Source: JAVVTQ01 sp036653595 (lineage in GTDB: Bacteria > Bacillota > Clostridia > Oscillospirales > Ruminococcaceae). From it: a stretch of DNA of 64,000 bases. Shown one piece after another: positions 48,354-57,895 of this stretch. The DNA lies in assembly GCA_036653595.1 (NCBI GenBank), contig JAVVTQ010000008.1, positions 1-64,000 of the forward strand, written 5' to 3'. Position numbers and translations under genes: made by a program. The notes under the pieces were generated by a model, which worked only from the letters and a program-made list of their open reading frames with translations, made no database searches and was not told the origin of the DNA. The number at the start of each line of letters is the position of its first letter. The first letter of the stretch is position 1.

Positions 48354-48580
48354 AGCAGTGACAAGGACCTGAGGCATCATGTGAGCGCATAAGAGAACGG
48401 AATCCCAAGGCTGAGAGGTTCCCGCGCAGACAACTTGCCCGTGCCATCCTTTGAGCTTTGCGAAAACGCAACGAAACGGCCGCGTTAAGGCCTGTTTGAG
48501 CGGCGCACTTGTGCGCAATGTGGGTGGTACCGCGGATGCTTTTTTGGCCTTCGTCCCAATTTTGGGGCAAAGGTCTATTA
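48354..48580 (+). promoter_or_regulatory. T-box riboswitch of alaS
   Basis: The leader has a long Stem I region, the T-box TGGGTGGTACCGCGG at 48521-48535, and a terminator made of GGCCTTCGTCCC and GGGGCAAAGGTC (48547-48573) followed by TATTATTTT. The UGGN sequence binds the uncharged tRNA acceptor end. The probable specifier is GCT at 48410-48412 in the AAGGCTGAG bulge, reading tRNA-Ala. Downstream gene and specifier agree. Confidence 0.93.
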
Positions 48581-48612
48581 TTTTGTAAAAATATATGTTG
48601 AGGTTACAGACT

Positions 48613-51252
48613 ATGGAATGGACCGGCTTAAACGAACTCAGAGAAATGTTTCTTTCTTTTTTTCAGGAAAAGGGACACTGCAGGATGGAGAGCTTTCCGC
48701 TCATCCCGCAGGATGACAAAAGCCTTTTGCTGATAAACTCGGGTATGGCACCGCTGAAAAAGTACTTTCTGGGTCAGGCAAAGGTGCCGGGTAACCGAGC
48801 CACAACCTGTCAGAAATGCATCAGAACGCCGGATATTGAAAGGGTGGGCAAAACCTCGCGTCACGGCACGTTTTTTGAAATGCTCGGGAACTTTTCATTT
48901 GGCGATTACTTTAAGCACGATGCCACTCGCTGGGCGTGGGAGTTCATGACGGAAGTTGTGAAGATGCCGATTGACAGGCTCTACGTTTCGGTTTTTCAAG
49001 ACGATGACGAGGCCTATGATATTTGGACAAAGGAAATCGGAGTCGACCCCGACCATATGGTCAGGCTGGGGCGTGAGGACAACTTTTGGGAGATAGGCTC
49101 AGGGCCGTGCGGACCCTGCTCTGAGATATACTTTGACCGCGGGGAACAGTACGGCTGCAAAAAGCCGACCTGTGCCGTGGGCTGCGATTGTGACAGATAT
49201 GTGGAATTTTGGAATCTTGTGTTCACGCAATTTATATCTGACGGCAATGGCACCTATAAAAAGATGGAGCACGGAAACATAGACACAGGGATGGGACTGG
49301 AGCGCCTTGCGTGCATATGCCAGGGAGTAGACAATCTCTTTGAGGTCGACACCGTGCGCAAAATCATGAAGCACATTGAGACAATCACCGGGGTCACATA
49401 CCATGAAAGCGAAAGGATAGATGTCTCCTTGCGCGTCATCACGGATCACATAAGAAGCACGGTATTCATGGTCGGAGACGGAGTCGGTCCTTCGAACGAG
49501 GGACGTGGATATGTTTTGCGCAGACTCCTGCGCCGCGCGGCGAGACACGGTCGTCTTCTCGGCGTCAAGAAACCGTTTCTGTTTGAGGTATGCGACACTG
49601 TAATTGACGAGAACAAAAGAGCATATCCGAATCTTGATGAAAACAGAGACTATATAAAACGTGTCATAAAGGCAGAGGAAGAGCGCTTTGCAAAGACGGT
49701 TGAACAGGGCTTTGAGATGCTGGGAAATATTCTCGCGGAAATGGAGCAAAAAGGCGAGAAGATACTCACCGGAGATGTAGCCTTTTTGCTAAACGATACT
49801 TTTGGATTCCCGATTGACCTGACAATGGAAATTGTCGAGGAGCGCGGTGTGACGGTCGATGAGGCCGGGTTCAAAAAGCTGATGACGCAGCAGAAGACGA
49901 GAGCACGCGAGGACGCCAAGAAAAAGGACGTCAGCTGGGAAGCGGATTTGTTCAAGGGTGTGACGATTGCCCCCACAAAATTTGTCGGGTACAGCGAGCT
50001 ATCGGCAAAATCCAAAATTCTGTTTATTGTAGCTGACGGCGCAGCAGTTGAGACGGCGTCGGAGGGCGATGAAGTCAGCCTCGTGCTAGATGCTACCCCG
50101 TTTTATGCGCAGAGCGGCGGTCAGGTCGGGGACAGCGGTGTGATATCGGCAGGAAAAGCAGTGGTGCGCATTGACGACTGCCAAAAATCCCACGAGGGTT
50201 ATTTTATCCACAAGGGCGTGGTCACCTCGGGCGCGATAGCCGTCGGCGACGAAGTTATGTCAAAGGTAGATGTGCTCTTGCGCCGCTCAATTATGCGCAA
50301 CCACACCTCCGCACATCTGCTTCAAAAAGCGCTCATTGAGGTTCTGGGCGACCATGTGCATCAGGCAGGCTCTTATGTGGACCCGACACGCGTGCGCTTT
50401 GACTTTACTCATTTTGAAGCCATGAATCCACAAGAGCTGGAAAGAGTCGAGAAAATCGTCAATGAAAAGATTTTGGAAGCCATAGACGTCACAGTGAAAG
50501 AAATGCCTATAGGTGAAGCCAAAAAGGTTGGTGCAACCGCGCTGTTCGGCGAGAAATACGGAGATGTGGTCAGGGTTGTCGACGTCCACGGATTTTCTGT
50601 AGAATTTTGCGGCGGCACGCATGTCAGCAATACGGCGCAGCTCGGACTGTTCAAAATAATATCCGAGTCCTCTGTTGCTGCCGGTGTACGCAGAATAGAG
50701 GGCACCACGGGAAGCGGAGTGCTGGCGATTATCGACGAGCAAAGAAATCTGCTGGCTGACACCGCGGCGGTGTTCAGACTTGCAAATGAGTCCGAGTTGC
50801 CGCAAAAAGCGGCCTCAATCGCACAAAAGCTGCGCGGCGCAGAGCACGAGCTTGAAAGGCTTGAGGCGAAGTTGGCGCAGAGCCTCGTGGGGGAAGTTCT
50901 TGATGCGAAGTTGTCAGTTGGAGTCGTTTCGGTCTATGCCAAAAAATTGACTGAGATCAAAACCGATGCGATGAGGAATATAGCCGAAAATATTGCGCAA
51001 AGGGATGAATGCTCGGTGACTGTTCTGGCGGCTGACGGGGGCGACAAGGCTTCAATCTGTGTTGCCTGTTCGAAAAAGGCAATCGAATGCGGAATAAAAG
51101 CCGGCGAGGTTGTCAAGGCGGTTGCTGCTGTCGTGGGAGGCTCAGGAGGCGGAAAACCGGATTTTGCGATGGCGGGCGGCAAGGATACGGCAAAGCTCGA
51201 TGAGGCAATATTTGCAGCTGCAAGCATTATCGAAACAATAATCGGGAGGTGA
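48613..51252 (+). CDS. alaS: Alanyl-tRNA synthetase
   Basis: An 879-residue synthetase: class II catalytic core (NELREMFLSFFQEKGH, RTPDIERVGKTSRHGTFFEMLGNFSFGDYFK), the tRNA-recognition domain, the editing domain with HTSAHLL and CGGTHVSNT zinc sites, and the C-terminal DHHA1 domain (GGSGGGKPDFAMAGGKD). It joins alanine to tRNA-Ala. The ATG at 48613 follows GAGG; an ATG at 48595 is in frame without a site. Control is by the T-box. The HIT gene overlaps its stop. Confidence 0.97.
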   Translation: MEWTGLNELREMFLSFFQEKGHCRMESFPLIPQDDKSLLLINSGMAPLKKYFLGQAKVPGNRATTCQKCIRTPDIERVGKTSRHGTFFEMLGNFSFGDYFKHDATRWAWEFMTEVVKMPIDRLYVSVFQDDDEAYDIWTKEIGVDPDHMVRLGREDNFWEIGSGPCGPCSEIYFDRGEQYGCKKPTCAVGCDCDRYVEFWNLVFTQFISDGNGTYKKMEHGNIDTGMGLERLACICQGVDNLFEVDTVRKIMKHIETITGVTYHESERIDVSLRVITDHIRSTVFMVGDGVGPSNEGRGYVLRRLLRRAARHGRLLGVKKPFLFEVCDTVIDENKRAYPNLDENRDYIKRVIKAEEERFAKTVEQGFEMLGNILAEMEQKGEKILTGDVAFLLNDTFGFPIDLTMEIVEERGVTVDEAGFKKLMTQQKTRAREDAKKKDVSWEADLFKGVTIAPTKFVGYSELSAKSKILFIVADGAAVETASEGDEVSLVLDATPFYAQSGGQVGDSGVISAGKAVVRIDDCQKSHEGYFIHKGVVTSGAIAVGDEVMSKVDVLLRRSIMRNHTSAHLLQKALIEVLGDHVHQAGSYVDPTRVRFDFTHFEAMNPQELERVEKIVNEKILEAIDVTVKEMPIGEAKKVGATALFGEKYGDVVRVVDVHGFSVEFCGGTHVSNTAQLGLFKIISESSVAAGVRRIEGTTGSGVLAIIDEQRNLLADTAAVFRLANESELPQKAASIAQKLRGAEHELERLEAKLAQSLVGEVLDAKLSVGVVSVYAKKLTEIKTDAMRNIAENIAQRDECSVTVLAADGGDKASICVACSKKAIECGIKAGEVVKAVAAVVGGSGGGKPDFAMAGGKDTAKLDEAIFAAASIIETIIGR

Positions 51253-51599
51253 GTGAAACGGAGGATTGTCTTTTTTGTAAAATAGCAAGCGGAGAGATTC
51301 AAAGCAGCAAGATATATGAGGATGATGAGGTGCTCGCGTTCAACGATATTTCCCCCGTCGCGCCTGTTCACTTTCTCGTAATACCAAAGGAGCACATAGG
51401 CAGCTGTGCCGAAATAGACAAGGATAACAGCGCGATTGTAGCGCATATATTTGAAGTCATTTCGCTGCTCGCAAAGCAGCTCGAGCTTGACGAGGGATTT
51501 AGGGTTGTGTCAAACTGTGGTGTGAAAGCCGGACAGAGCGTCATGCACCTGCATTTTCATGTCATGGCAAAGAGAACATTTGAATGGCCTGCGGGCTAA
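51249..51599 (+). CDS. HIT-family nucleotide hydrolase
   Basis: A 116-residue histidine triad protein: CLFCKIASGEIQSSKIYEDDEVLAFNDISPVAPVHFLVIPKEHI and the triad HLHFHVM (about 103-109). It hydrolyses adenosine phosphoramidates and similar substrates. The GTG start overlaps the alaS stop (GTGA); the family N-terminus fits. Aminoacyl-adenylates released by synthetases are known HINT substrates, so the coupling with alaS is functionally sensible. Confidence 0.93.
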   Translation: MSETEDCLFCKIASGEIQSSKIYEDDEVLAFNDISPVAPVHFLVIPKEHIGSCAEIDKDNSAIVAHIFEVISLLAKQLELDEGFRVVSNCGVKAGQSVMHLHFHVMAKRTFEWPAG

Positions 51600-51624
51600 A
51601 CTTAAATAAATTTGGAGAATAAAA

Positions 51625-52167
51625 ATGGAAAAAACATACGAACTCAAAGTAGCCGGTCTGACAAGACAGCTTCCAATCTGCAAAGTCAACGATGAACTCT
51701 CAATCGCAGCATTCATAATGCTCTCAGACGTGGAAATCACGATTGCCTGCGCCGCCGAACTGCTCAAGATAGTGCCCGAATTTGACGTTATTGTCACAGC
51801 GGAGGCAAAGGGAATTCCTCTTGCATACGAGATGGCGCGCCAAAGCGGCAAGAACTACGTCGCGGCCAGAAAAATGAGCAAACTTTACATGAGCAACCCT
51901 ATTGAGGTCGAGGTTCAATCTATAACGACCTCGCGCAAGCAAACGCTTTTTCTCGACGAGCACGAGATGGAGTATTTGAATGGAAAAAAGATACTGATTG
52001 TAGATGATGTTATCAGCACGGGCGGCTCGCTCTATGCGCTGGAGGTCATGGTGAACCGCGCAGGCGGCATAATTGTTGGAAAATCTGCCGTTTTGGCCGA
52101 AGGTGTTGCGGCGGAGCGCGACGATATAATATACCTTGAAAAGCTTCCCATATTCGAAGGAAAATAG
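51625..52167 (+). CDS. Phosphoribosyltransferase (adenine/xanthine type)
   Basis: A 180-residue type I phosphoribosyltransferase with the PRPP motif KKILIVDDVISTGGSLYA (about 122-139), a flexible loop (YMSNPIEVEVQSITTSRKQTLFLDEHE) and the N-terminal hood VTAEAKGIPLAYEMARQ. It probably salvages a purine base. Which base cannot be settled; it resembles apt/xpt-like proteins of Clostridia. No PurR or purine riboswitch is visible upstream. ATG follows TTTGGAGAATAAAA. Confidence 0.85.
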   Translation: MEKTYELKVAGLTRQLPICKVNDELSIAAFIMLSDVEITIACAAELLKIVPEFDVIVTAEAKGIPLAYEMARQSGKNYVAARKMSKLYMSNPIEVEVQSITTSRKQTLFLDEHEMEYLNGKKILIVDDVISTGGSLYALEVMVNRAGGIIVGKSAVLAEGVAAERDDIIYLEKLPIFEGK

Positions 52168-52197
52168 GATTTCTATCGACGGGTGGAGGTATAGGAC

Positions 52198-54126
52198 ATG
52201 AAAAGACCACTGGCGAAAGCGGGACTCTGTCTCCTCTTTTCGCTTTTGGTTTTTTCTTTTTGCAGTGTTTTTATTATTCTGGCAGGCGGTGTGCTTGCGG
52301 GGTCACTTATATTGCTTCGCGGACATCTCAAAAGCACATTGCAGAGAAAATACTTGCTGCTTGCCTGCATCTCGGTTTTGGTGGGCGGCGCTTTATCCGC
52401 ATCGGCTTTGGCTGTTGAACACAGCTTGACAGAGGCTTATTGTGGCAAAAGTGTAACCGCAAAAATGACAGCAATTTCAAAGAGAAAGACAGTCGACGGA
52501 TATGCAGTATGTGTGTCGGTTGAGGAGATTGACGGCCGCAGTATACGAAAATTCAAGGCCGAAATCTACCCGGAGGACACCGTCGAAGAGGGGGACTGTT
52601 TTCTTGCAAAAACAACCTTTGGCGAAAAAAACAAAATGAAGAGAATCAACGGCGAGCCGGTGCTCACTGCAAGGGAAACTGTGATAGAGAGCTTCTTTTT
52701 GCGTGAACAAAACATATATGCGGTTCTCAAAAAGTGCAGGGACGCCCTGAGCGGCAGCATTTTTGCGTTTCTCTCAGGCGAGGAAGGCGGACTTGTCTGT
52801 TCTGTTATGACGGGCGACAAGGACTTTTTGAAATATGAGACAAAGGACAACTTTGCCAGAAGCGGGATTTCACATATACTCGCGGTTTCAGGACTGCACA
52901 TAACTGTCATTATCGGGGCTTTATGGAAGCTGATAAAAAGGTTCAGGCCGCGGTGGCTTGCTTTTTTACTCCTACTCGCCGTGTGTTGCGCACTGACCTT
53001 GTTTTATTCAGGCGCGTTGACGGTGATGAGGTCGGCGGTGATGTGTCTTTTTGCCTTTGGGGCACAGCTTGCCATGCGCAAGTCAGATGCTGCGACCTCG
53101 CTCGCCGCGGCAGTGATTTTTTTGAGCTTGCTGTCACCTCGCTGTGTGCTGGATGTGTCGTTTTGGCTCTCGTTTTCAAGCTGCTTTGCGCTGACAGTGG
53201 CATACCCGTGGTATGAGAAGAGGCGCGAGAGCGAAAGCCTCAAAAAGCAAAACTTCATATTGCAGCAAGCTCAAAAAATACTCATGCCCGCTGTATTTAT
53301 CAGCGCTTTAAGTCTGCCGGTGCTGCTGTTTGCAGGCATGCCGCTGTCCGTGATTGCGCCGTTGACAAATCTGTTCGTCATACCGCTTGTGCCGTGGCTG
53401 ATTATACCGGGCTTCATGACGGCAATCTGCTATGCTCTGCCGTTTTTATTTGAAATTGCAAAGCTTACAGCGCTTATCAGCGGATTGGCCGCGAAAATCA
53501 TACTGCTTATTTCAGAGCTTTTTGCATCGTTTTCGCTGTCTGCCGTGTGTGCAAATGCGCCATATCTCAAAATATGGATTATTTTTGCAATATTGCTTGT
53601 GACCCTTTATCTTCTGTTCGCACGCGACAAGCTGCCGCGCGGGCTTGTGGCATACTGCGTTTGCTTTATGCTGCTTTTTGGCATTGGCTCGCGCGTTGCG
53701 GTGACGCTCGACACACCATCGATTACCCGCTATTACTACGACAGCTGCATCTTCGAGGACAAAGGCACAAGCGCCGTGCTGCTCGGAGATTTTTCGCGCA
53801 AAAAGTATGAGAGGGTATTGTCATTTCTGCGATATCGGTTTATTGACAAGCCCGATTATGTTATAATTATAAAAACTCCATCATCGGAGCAGCAAGCTTA
53901 TCTGAGGGGGATTTTCGGCAATTCTGAAATTGTCATCTTGGAGAATTCGAGCAGATGCATAAGTGTCGGTAACTTTACGCTCTGTGGCATTGGGAAAAAA
54001 GCACACATTAAATTCGGCGAAAAAGAGATTGAACTAAAAGCAATCGACGAGATATTCTACGGCAACGGCGCCGCAACAAGTTTTCTTTTTCACGATGACG
54101 GAACATATAAGGCGGTTATTGGCTGA
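52198..54126 (+). CDS. comEC: ComEC-like DNA uptake channel lacking a recognisable nuclease domain
   Basis: A 642-residue membrane protein: two N-terminal hydrophobic segments, an OB-like extracellular domain (about 85-180), and the Competence domain with FARSGISHILAVSGLHITVIIGALWKL and many helices to about residue 490. The usual C-terminal metallo-beta-lactamase domain with its HxHxDH motif is not there: the last 130 residues retain only a short beta-rich remnant (CIFEDKGTSAVLLGDFSRKKYERVLSFLR) without metal ligands. ComEC forms the inner-membrane channel for single-stranded DNA in transformation. The ATG follows GGTGGAGGTATAGGAC; holA overlaps its stop. Confidence 0.85.
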   Translation: MKRPLAKAGLCLLFSLLVFSFCSVFIILAGGVLAGSLILLRGHLKSTLQRKYLLLACISVLVGGALSASALAVEHSLTEAYCGKSVTAKMTAISKRKTVDGYAVCVSVEEIDGRSIRKFKAEIYPEDTVEEGDCFLAKTTFGEKNKMKRINGEPVLTARETVIESFFLREQNIYAVLKKCRDALSGSIFAFLSGEEGGLVCSVMTGDKDFLKYETKDNFARSGISHILAVSGLHITVIIGALWKLIKRFRPRWLAFLLLLAVCCALTLFYSGALTVMRSAVMCLFAFGAQLAMRKSDAATSLAAAVIFLSLLSPRCVLDVSFWLSFSSCFALTVAYPWYEKRRESESLKKQNFILQQAQKILMPAVFISALSLPVLLFAGMPLSVIAPLTNLFVIPLVPWLIIPGFMTAICYALPFLFEIAKLTALISGLAAKIILLISELFASFSLSAVCANAPYLKIWIIFAILLVTLYLLFARDKLPRGLVAYCVCFMLLFGIGSRVAVTLDTPSITRYYYDSCIFEDKGTSAVLLGDFSRKKYERVLSFLRYRFIDKPDYVIIIKTPSSEQQAYLRGIFGNSEIVILENSSRCISVGNFTLCGIGKKAHIKFGEKEIELKAIDEIFYGNGAATSFLFHDDGTYKAVIG

Positions 54127-55163
54127 TGATAAATCTAACGGACAATACGATTAAAAATTCGCTGAAGTCGGATGGCTTACAGCGGCTGTACCTCGTCGCA
54201 GGGAATGATGAGTTTTTGGTTGACGCCTGCATTGCAATGGTCATCCGAAGCGCAGTGGGAACGGATAGAAATGCCATTTTGCGCTATGACGCCCAAAAGG
54301 AAGACGGCGCGACGTTTGAGGAGATATTCTCCAATTACTCGCTTATGGGCAACACCCGTGTTCTTTTGCTCGAAAATTTTTCTGTGGGCAGCTTCACGCA
54401 GGAACGTTTGGGACTGTTTGAGTCGTTGTTTGCAGATGTTCCATGCGATTTGGTTGTTGTCGCAAGACAGGTATCCGACGATAAGAGGTTTTCTGTTTCC
54501 AAAAAAGCCTCACTGCTGGCGGCTGTCTGCTCAAAAAGCGCTGTGGTTGCCGTGACTTCAAAATCAGGCGGCGAGCTTTTCAGATATGTAAAGCAGCTGG
54601 CCGATAAAAACAAGTGCGATATAGACGACAAGGCCGTTTCGGAGATCATTGCGCGCTGCGGAGACGACCTGCTCACCATCAACAATGAGATGACAAAGCT
54701 CGCAGCCCTGTGCAACTATAAAACGATTGTCACAGACGATGTGAAGAAGCTCTGCATCAGAACGCCGGATGCCGGTGTCTACGATATGATCAACGCAATA
54801 GAGCGCTCCAACACCCGTCAGGCGCTCGCCACGCTCACCGACATGCTAAGCGAAAACATGGACCCGTATTTGATTGCTGCGTCACTTGAAACAGCGTTTG
54901 TAAACACATATCGCGCGCGGCTGGCTAAGGAAAAGGGACTCGGCGAGAAGTATCTTTTTGACAACTTCGACTACAAAAAAGGTGACAGAAAGGTTTCTAT
55001 AGCGCTTGAAAAGTGCTCGAAATATTCGATTAAAGCGGTGGAAAGCATAATTTACTTGCTTTTTGAGCTTGATGTCAGAATGAAATCCTCCGCTATTGAC
55101 AAAAAATGCGTGCTCGAGGAATACGTGGTCCGCATAGCGGCAGCTGTCGGAGACAGACGATGA
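54126..55163 (+). CDS. holA: DNA polymerase III subunit delta
   Basis: A 345-residue clamp-loader delta subunit: LQRLYLVAGNDEFLVDACIAMVIRSA at the N-terminus, a Sensor-1-like region, and the C-terminal collar domain. The order comEC-holA is standard in Bacillota, and the start overlaps the comEC stop by one base in an ATGA arrangement. It opens the sliding clamp. Its stop overlaps the RNase M5 gene start in the same manner, so three genes are coupled. Confidence 0.9.
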   Translation: MINLTDNTIKNSLKSDGLQRLYLVAGNDEFLVDACIAMVIRSAVGTDRNAILRYDAQKEDGATFEEIFSNYSLMGNTRVLLLENFSVGSFTQERLGLFESLFADVPCDLVVVARQVSDDKRFSVSKKASLLAAVCSKSAVVAVTSKSGGELFRYVKQLADKNKCDIDDKAVSEIIARCGDDLLTINNEMTKLAALCNYKTIVTDDVKKLCIRTPDAGVYDMINAIERSNTRQALATLTDMLSENMDPYLIAASLETAFVNTYRARLAKEKGLGEKYLFDNFDYKKGDRKVSIALEKCSKYSIKAVESIIYLLFELDVRMKSSAIDKKCVLEEYVVRIAAAVGDRR

Positions 55164-55747
55164 TAAGACTAAAAGAGGCTATCATAGTCGAGGGCAGATA
55201 TGACGAGTCGCGGCTGTGTGCTGTTGCCGATGCGCTGATTGTCACCACGGGAGGCTTTAATATTTTCAGAGACACGCAAAAACAGGAGCTTATAAAAAGG
55301 CTTGCGCTTGAAAATGGGATAATTGTATTTACAGACAGCGATGACGCGGGCTTTAAAATCAGAAAATTCATCAATGACATCGCCGCAAAGGGCGATGTGA
55401 AAAATGCATATTTGCCGGAGGTAAAAGGCAAGGAAAGCCGAAAACAAAAGCCCGGCAGCGCCGGACTTCTCGGCGTTGAGGGAGTGAGCTGTGAGCTGCT
55501 CGAAAAGGCACTTCTTGATGCGAGTACGCAGATTTGCGAGCAGGGCAGCGCGGAGCTTCAAATAACAGCCGCAACACTTTTTGAGGATGGCATGACCGGT
55601 ACAAAAAATGCGCAGAGCCGGAGGATGATGCTTTTGCGCGCGGTCGGATTTCCGACCAGGCTCTCAACGGGTGCGATGATAAAACTGCTCAATCGACTTG
55701 TCGGGTACCGAAAGTACAAGGAGCTTGTGGGCTTGATAGACGATTAG
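55160..55747 (+). CDS. rnmV: Ribonuclease M5 (Toprim domain)
   Basis: A 195-residue protein with an N-terminal Toprim domain: IRLKEAIIVEGRYDESRL (catalytic Glu), VTTGGFNIF and IIVFTDSDDAGFKIRKFIND (DxD), and a C-terminal DUF4093-like part (TRLSTGAMIKLLNRLVGYRKYKELVG). RNase M5 finishes 5S rRNA maturation in Bacillota. The ATG at 55160 overlaps the holA stop. In Bacillus rnmV is next to ksgA, so its link with holA is lineage specific. Confidence 0.88.
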   Translation: MIRLKEAIIVEGRYDESRLCAVADALIVTTGGFNIFRDTQKQELIKRLALENGIIVFTDSDDAGFKIRKFINDIAAKGDVKNAYLPEVKGKESRKQKPGSAGLLGVEGVSCELLEKALLDASTQICEQGSAELQITAATLFEDGMTGTKNAQSRRMMLLRAVGFPTRLSTGAMIKLLNRLVGYRKYKELVGLIDD

Positions 55748-55833
55748 CAGCAACACGTTTTGATGATGCAGTGAAAAAGAATTATACGAAGCCATATGCA
55801 AAAAAATGTGGTTTTGGCTTTTGCGGGGGAATA

Positions 55834-57057
55834 ATGAATAGACTTTGGACAAGAGATTTTACTATAATTACACTCGGGTCGGTGGTTTCAATGCTCGGCA
55901 ACGCCATAGCGGGCTTTGCCATCGGACTGCTTGTGCTCGATTTTACCGAATCAACTTTTCTGTACGCTCTTTTTTCAGTGGCGTATATGTCGCCAAAAGT
56001 GATAATGCCGGCAATCGCAGGCCCATATCTCGACAATTTCTCGAGAAAAAAAGTTATATATGTACTTGATTTTATCAGCGCTGCTTTTTTCATATCGTTT
56101 TATTTTGTTTTGAGCACAGGCTTTTTCAACTACACGCTGCTTTTGCTGCTGTCGATATTTTTGGGCTCTGTGGACAGCATATATACAGTCGCATATGACA
56201 GCCTTTATCCAAATTTGGTTTCAGAGGGAAACTTCACAAAAGCGTATTCGATTTCCAGCATGATTTACCCTCTGGCAGCCGTCATGGTGCCTGTTTCGGC
56301 TTACCTCTATGAGCGAATTGGCCTTGCTCCGCTATTTCTTTTCAATGGCGTGACCTTTCTTATTGCCGCAATATTTGAGACGAGAATCGGCTACGTCGAA
56401 ACGCACATGAAGCCGCGGGAAAAAAAGATGGTGCTCAAAAAATACAAAGAGGAATTTAAAAGCGGGCTTAGCTACATCTCCGGAGAAAAAGGCCTTGCGG
56501 TGATAACGGCATATTTCACGTTCACGGCTTTTTGCGATGCGGCGCTCAGCACGCTCGGAATGCCGTATTTCAGATCCAATGCAATGCTCGGTGTTCAGCT
56601 TTTTACCTTTGCGATGGGTGCGGGTGTCGTCGGACGGTTCATTGGCGGTATGGTTCACTATAAATTCAAATACCCGGTGGAGAAAAAGTTTGATATCGCG
56701 ATGGTGGTCTATGTCTCGGTTTCACTCTTGTCGGCAGTGTTTTTATTTCTTCCGTTTCCGCTTATGCTCGTGTGTCAGTTTGTCACAGGAATAATGGGCG
56801 TCACCTCGTTTAATATCAGGATTTCTGCGACGCAAAGCTATATTCCGGACAGCCACAGAGCTCGCTTTAACGGTGTGTTTTCGATGTTTATGACTATAGG
56901 CATGATTTTGGGACAGCTTGTTTCGGGCTGGCTAGGTGGGTTTGTTTCGACTAGAATTATTGTCGCCGTTTTCATGGGACTCAATTTAATCGGCTCATTT
57001 TTGATAATGGCGCGAAACAAATCGTCAGTCGGCAAAATCTATAACAGAGCGTCCTGA
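55834..57057 (+). CDS. Major facilitator superfamily transporter
   Basis: A 407-residue transporter with twelve hydrophobic segments. N-terminal RDFTIITLGSVVSMLGNAIAGFAIGLLVLDFTESTFLYALFSVAYMSPKVIMPAIAGPYLDNFSRKK includes the MFS loop motif between helices 2 and 3 (PYLDNFSRKK). The second half begins with ISGEKGLAVITAYFTFTAFCDAAL. It resembles efflux-type MFS proteins of the H+-antiporter class; substrate unknown. The ATG at 55834 follows GCGGGGGAATA; upstream in-frame codons to 55771 have no site. Confidence 0.88.
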   Translation: MNRLWTRDFTIITLGSVVSMLGNAIAGFAIGLLVLDFTESTFLYALFSVAYMSPKVIMPAIAGPYLDNFSRKKVIYVLDFISAAFFISFYFVLSTGFFNYTLLLLLSIFLGSVDSIYTVAYDSLYPNLVSEGNFTKAYSISSMIYPLAAVMVPVSAYLYERIGLAPLFLFNGVTFLIAAIFETRIGYVETHMKPREKKMVLKKYKEEFKSGLSYISGEKGLAVITAYFTFTAFCDAALSTLGMPYFRSNAMLGVQLFTFAMGAGVVGRFIGGMVHYKFKYPVEKKFDIAMVVYVSVSLLSAVFLFLPFPLMLVCQFVTGIMGVTSFNIRISATQSYIPDSHRARFNGVFSMFMTIGMILGQLVSGWLGGFVSTRIIVAVFMGLNLIGSFLIMARNKSSVGKIYNRAS

Positions 57058-57099
57058 AAATCGCCAAATAAAAAGCTCTCTATATACAAAAAAATTACC

Positions 57100-57135
57100 A
57101 AAGGGATGCGGCCTGAAAATGGCCGTGTCCTTTTG
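57100..57135 (+). terminator. Terminator of the MFS gene
   Basis: AAAGGGATGCGGCC pairs with GGCCGTGTCCTTT, with an A-T and G-T containing internal segment, and TTTTG follows. Confidence 0.75.
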
Positions 57136-57215
57136 TCTAGGCAGCATTTGCTTGGTAGAAGACGGTTAAGGCAAAGTGGTTTGGGCAAAAAAATTATAAA
57201 CTTGCGTTTATTTGA

Positions 57216-57260
57216 ATAAAAAATGCCATACGCGCGCTGATTGACAGGCGGCGTATGGCA
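57216..57260 (-). terminator. Terminator of the perR-rubrerythrin operon
   Basis: TGCCATACGC pairs with GCGTATGGCA across a 17-base loop; on the minus strand ATTTTTTATTC follows. It is downstream of the rubrerythrin gene. Confidence 0.8.
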
Positions 57261-57303
57261 AAATCAAAACAAGGAATTTCTCTAAATTGCTTTTTGACGG
57301 TAT

Positions 57304-57849
57304 TTATTTAAAATATCTTCCGAGAAGACCGACAAAGCCTTTTCCGTGGCGCGCTTCGTCCTTGGCCATCTCATGGACAGTGTCGTGAATCGCGTCATAG
57401 CCCAGCTCTTTGGCTCGTTTGGCGAGATCCATTTTACCAGCACACGCGCCGCACTCCGCGTCAGCACGCATTTCGAGATTCTTCTTTGTGCTGTCGGTGA
57501 GAACATCTCCGAGCAGCTCTGCAAATTTTGCGGCATGCTCTGCTTCCTCAAAGGCATATCTCTTGTAGGCCTCTGCGATTTCGGGATAACCCTCGCGGTC
57601 GGCGACACGGCTCATTGCCAGATACATTCCGACCTCACTGCATTCGCCGTTGAAGTTAGCGACGAGCATTTCGCGGACGTCCTTGTCGACATCCTTGGCG
57701 ATGCCCACAACATGCTCTGTGACGAAGGTCATTTTGTCCTCGGCAACTTCATTGAACTTGGACGCGGGAGCTTTGCACTGGGGGCAGAACTCCGGAGGGG
57801 TGTCACCGTAATGAACATAGCCGCAGACTGAGCATACAAATTTTTTCAT
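57304..57849 (-). CDS. Reverse rubrerythrin (N-terminal rubredoxin)
   Basis: A 181-residue protein: rubredoxin domain first (CSVCGYVHYGDTPPEFCPQC, residues 6-25), then a ferritin-like diiron domain with Glu/His ligands (ANFNGECSEVGMYLAMSR, AFEEAEHAAKFAELLG, EMAKDEARHGKGF). The order is reversed compared with ordinary rubrerythrin and matches the H2O2- and O2-reducing enzymes of Clostridia. It acts as an NADH-linked peroxidase with rubredoxin-type partners. It is 46 bp after perR on the same strand and is probably regulated by it. Confidence 0.92.
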   Translation of the reverse strand: MKKFVCSVCGYVHYGDTPPEFCPQCKAPASKFNEVAEDKMTFVTEHVVGIAKDVDKDVREMLVANFNGECSEVGMYLAMSRVADREGYPEIAEAYKRYAFEEAEHAAKFAELLGDVLTDSTKKNLEMRADAECGACAGKMDLAKRAKELGYDAIHDTVHEMAKDEARHGKGFVGLLGRYFK

Positions 57850-57895
57850 GGATAAATCTCCTTCTCAAAATAAATTTATTATCAAATCGGGTTGG

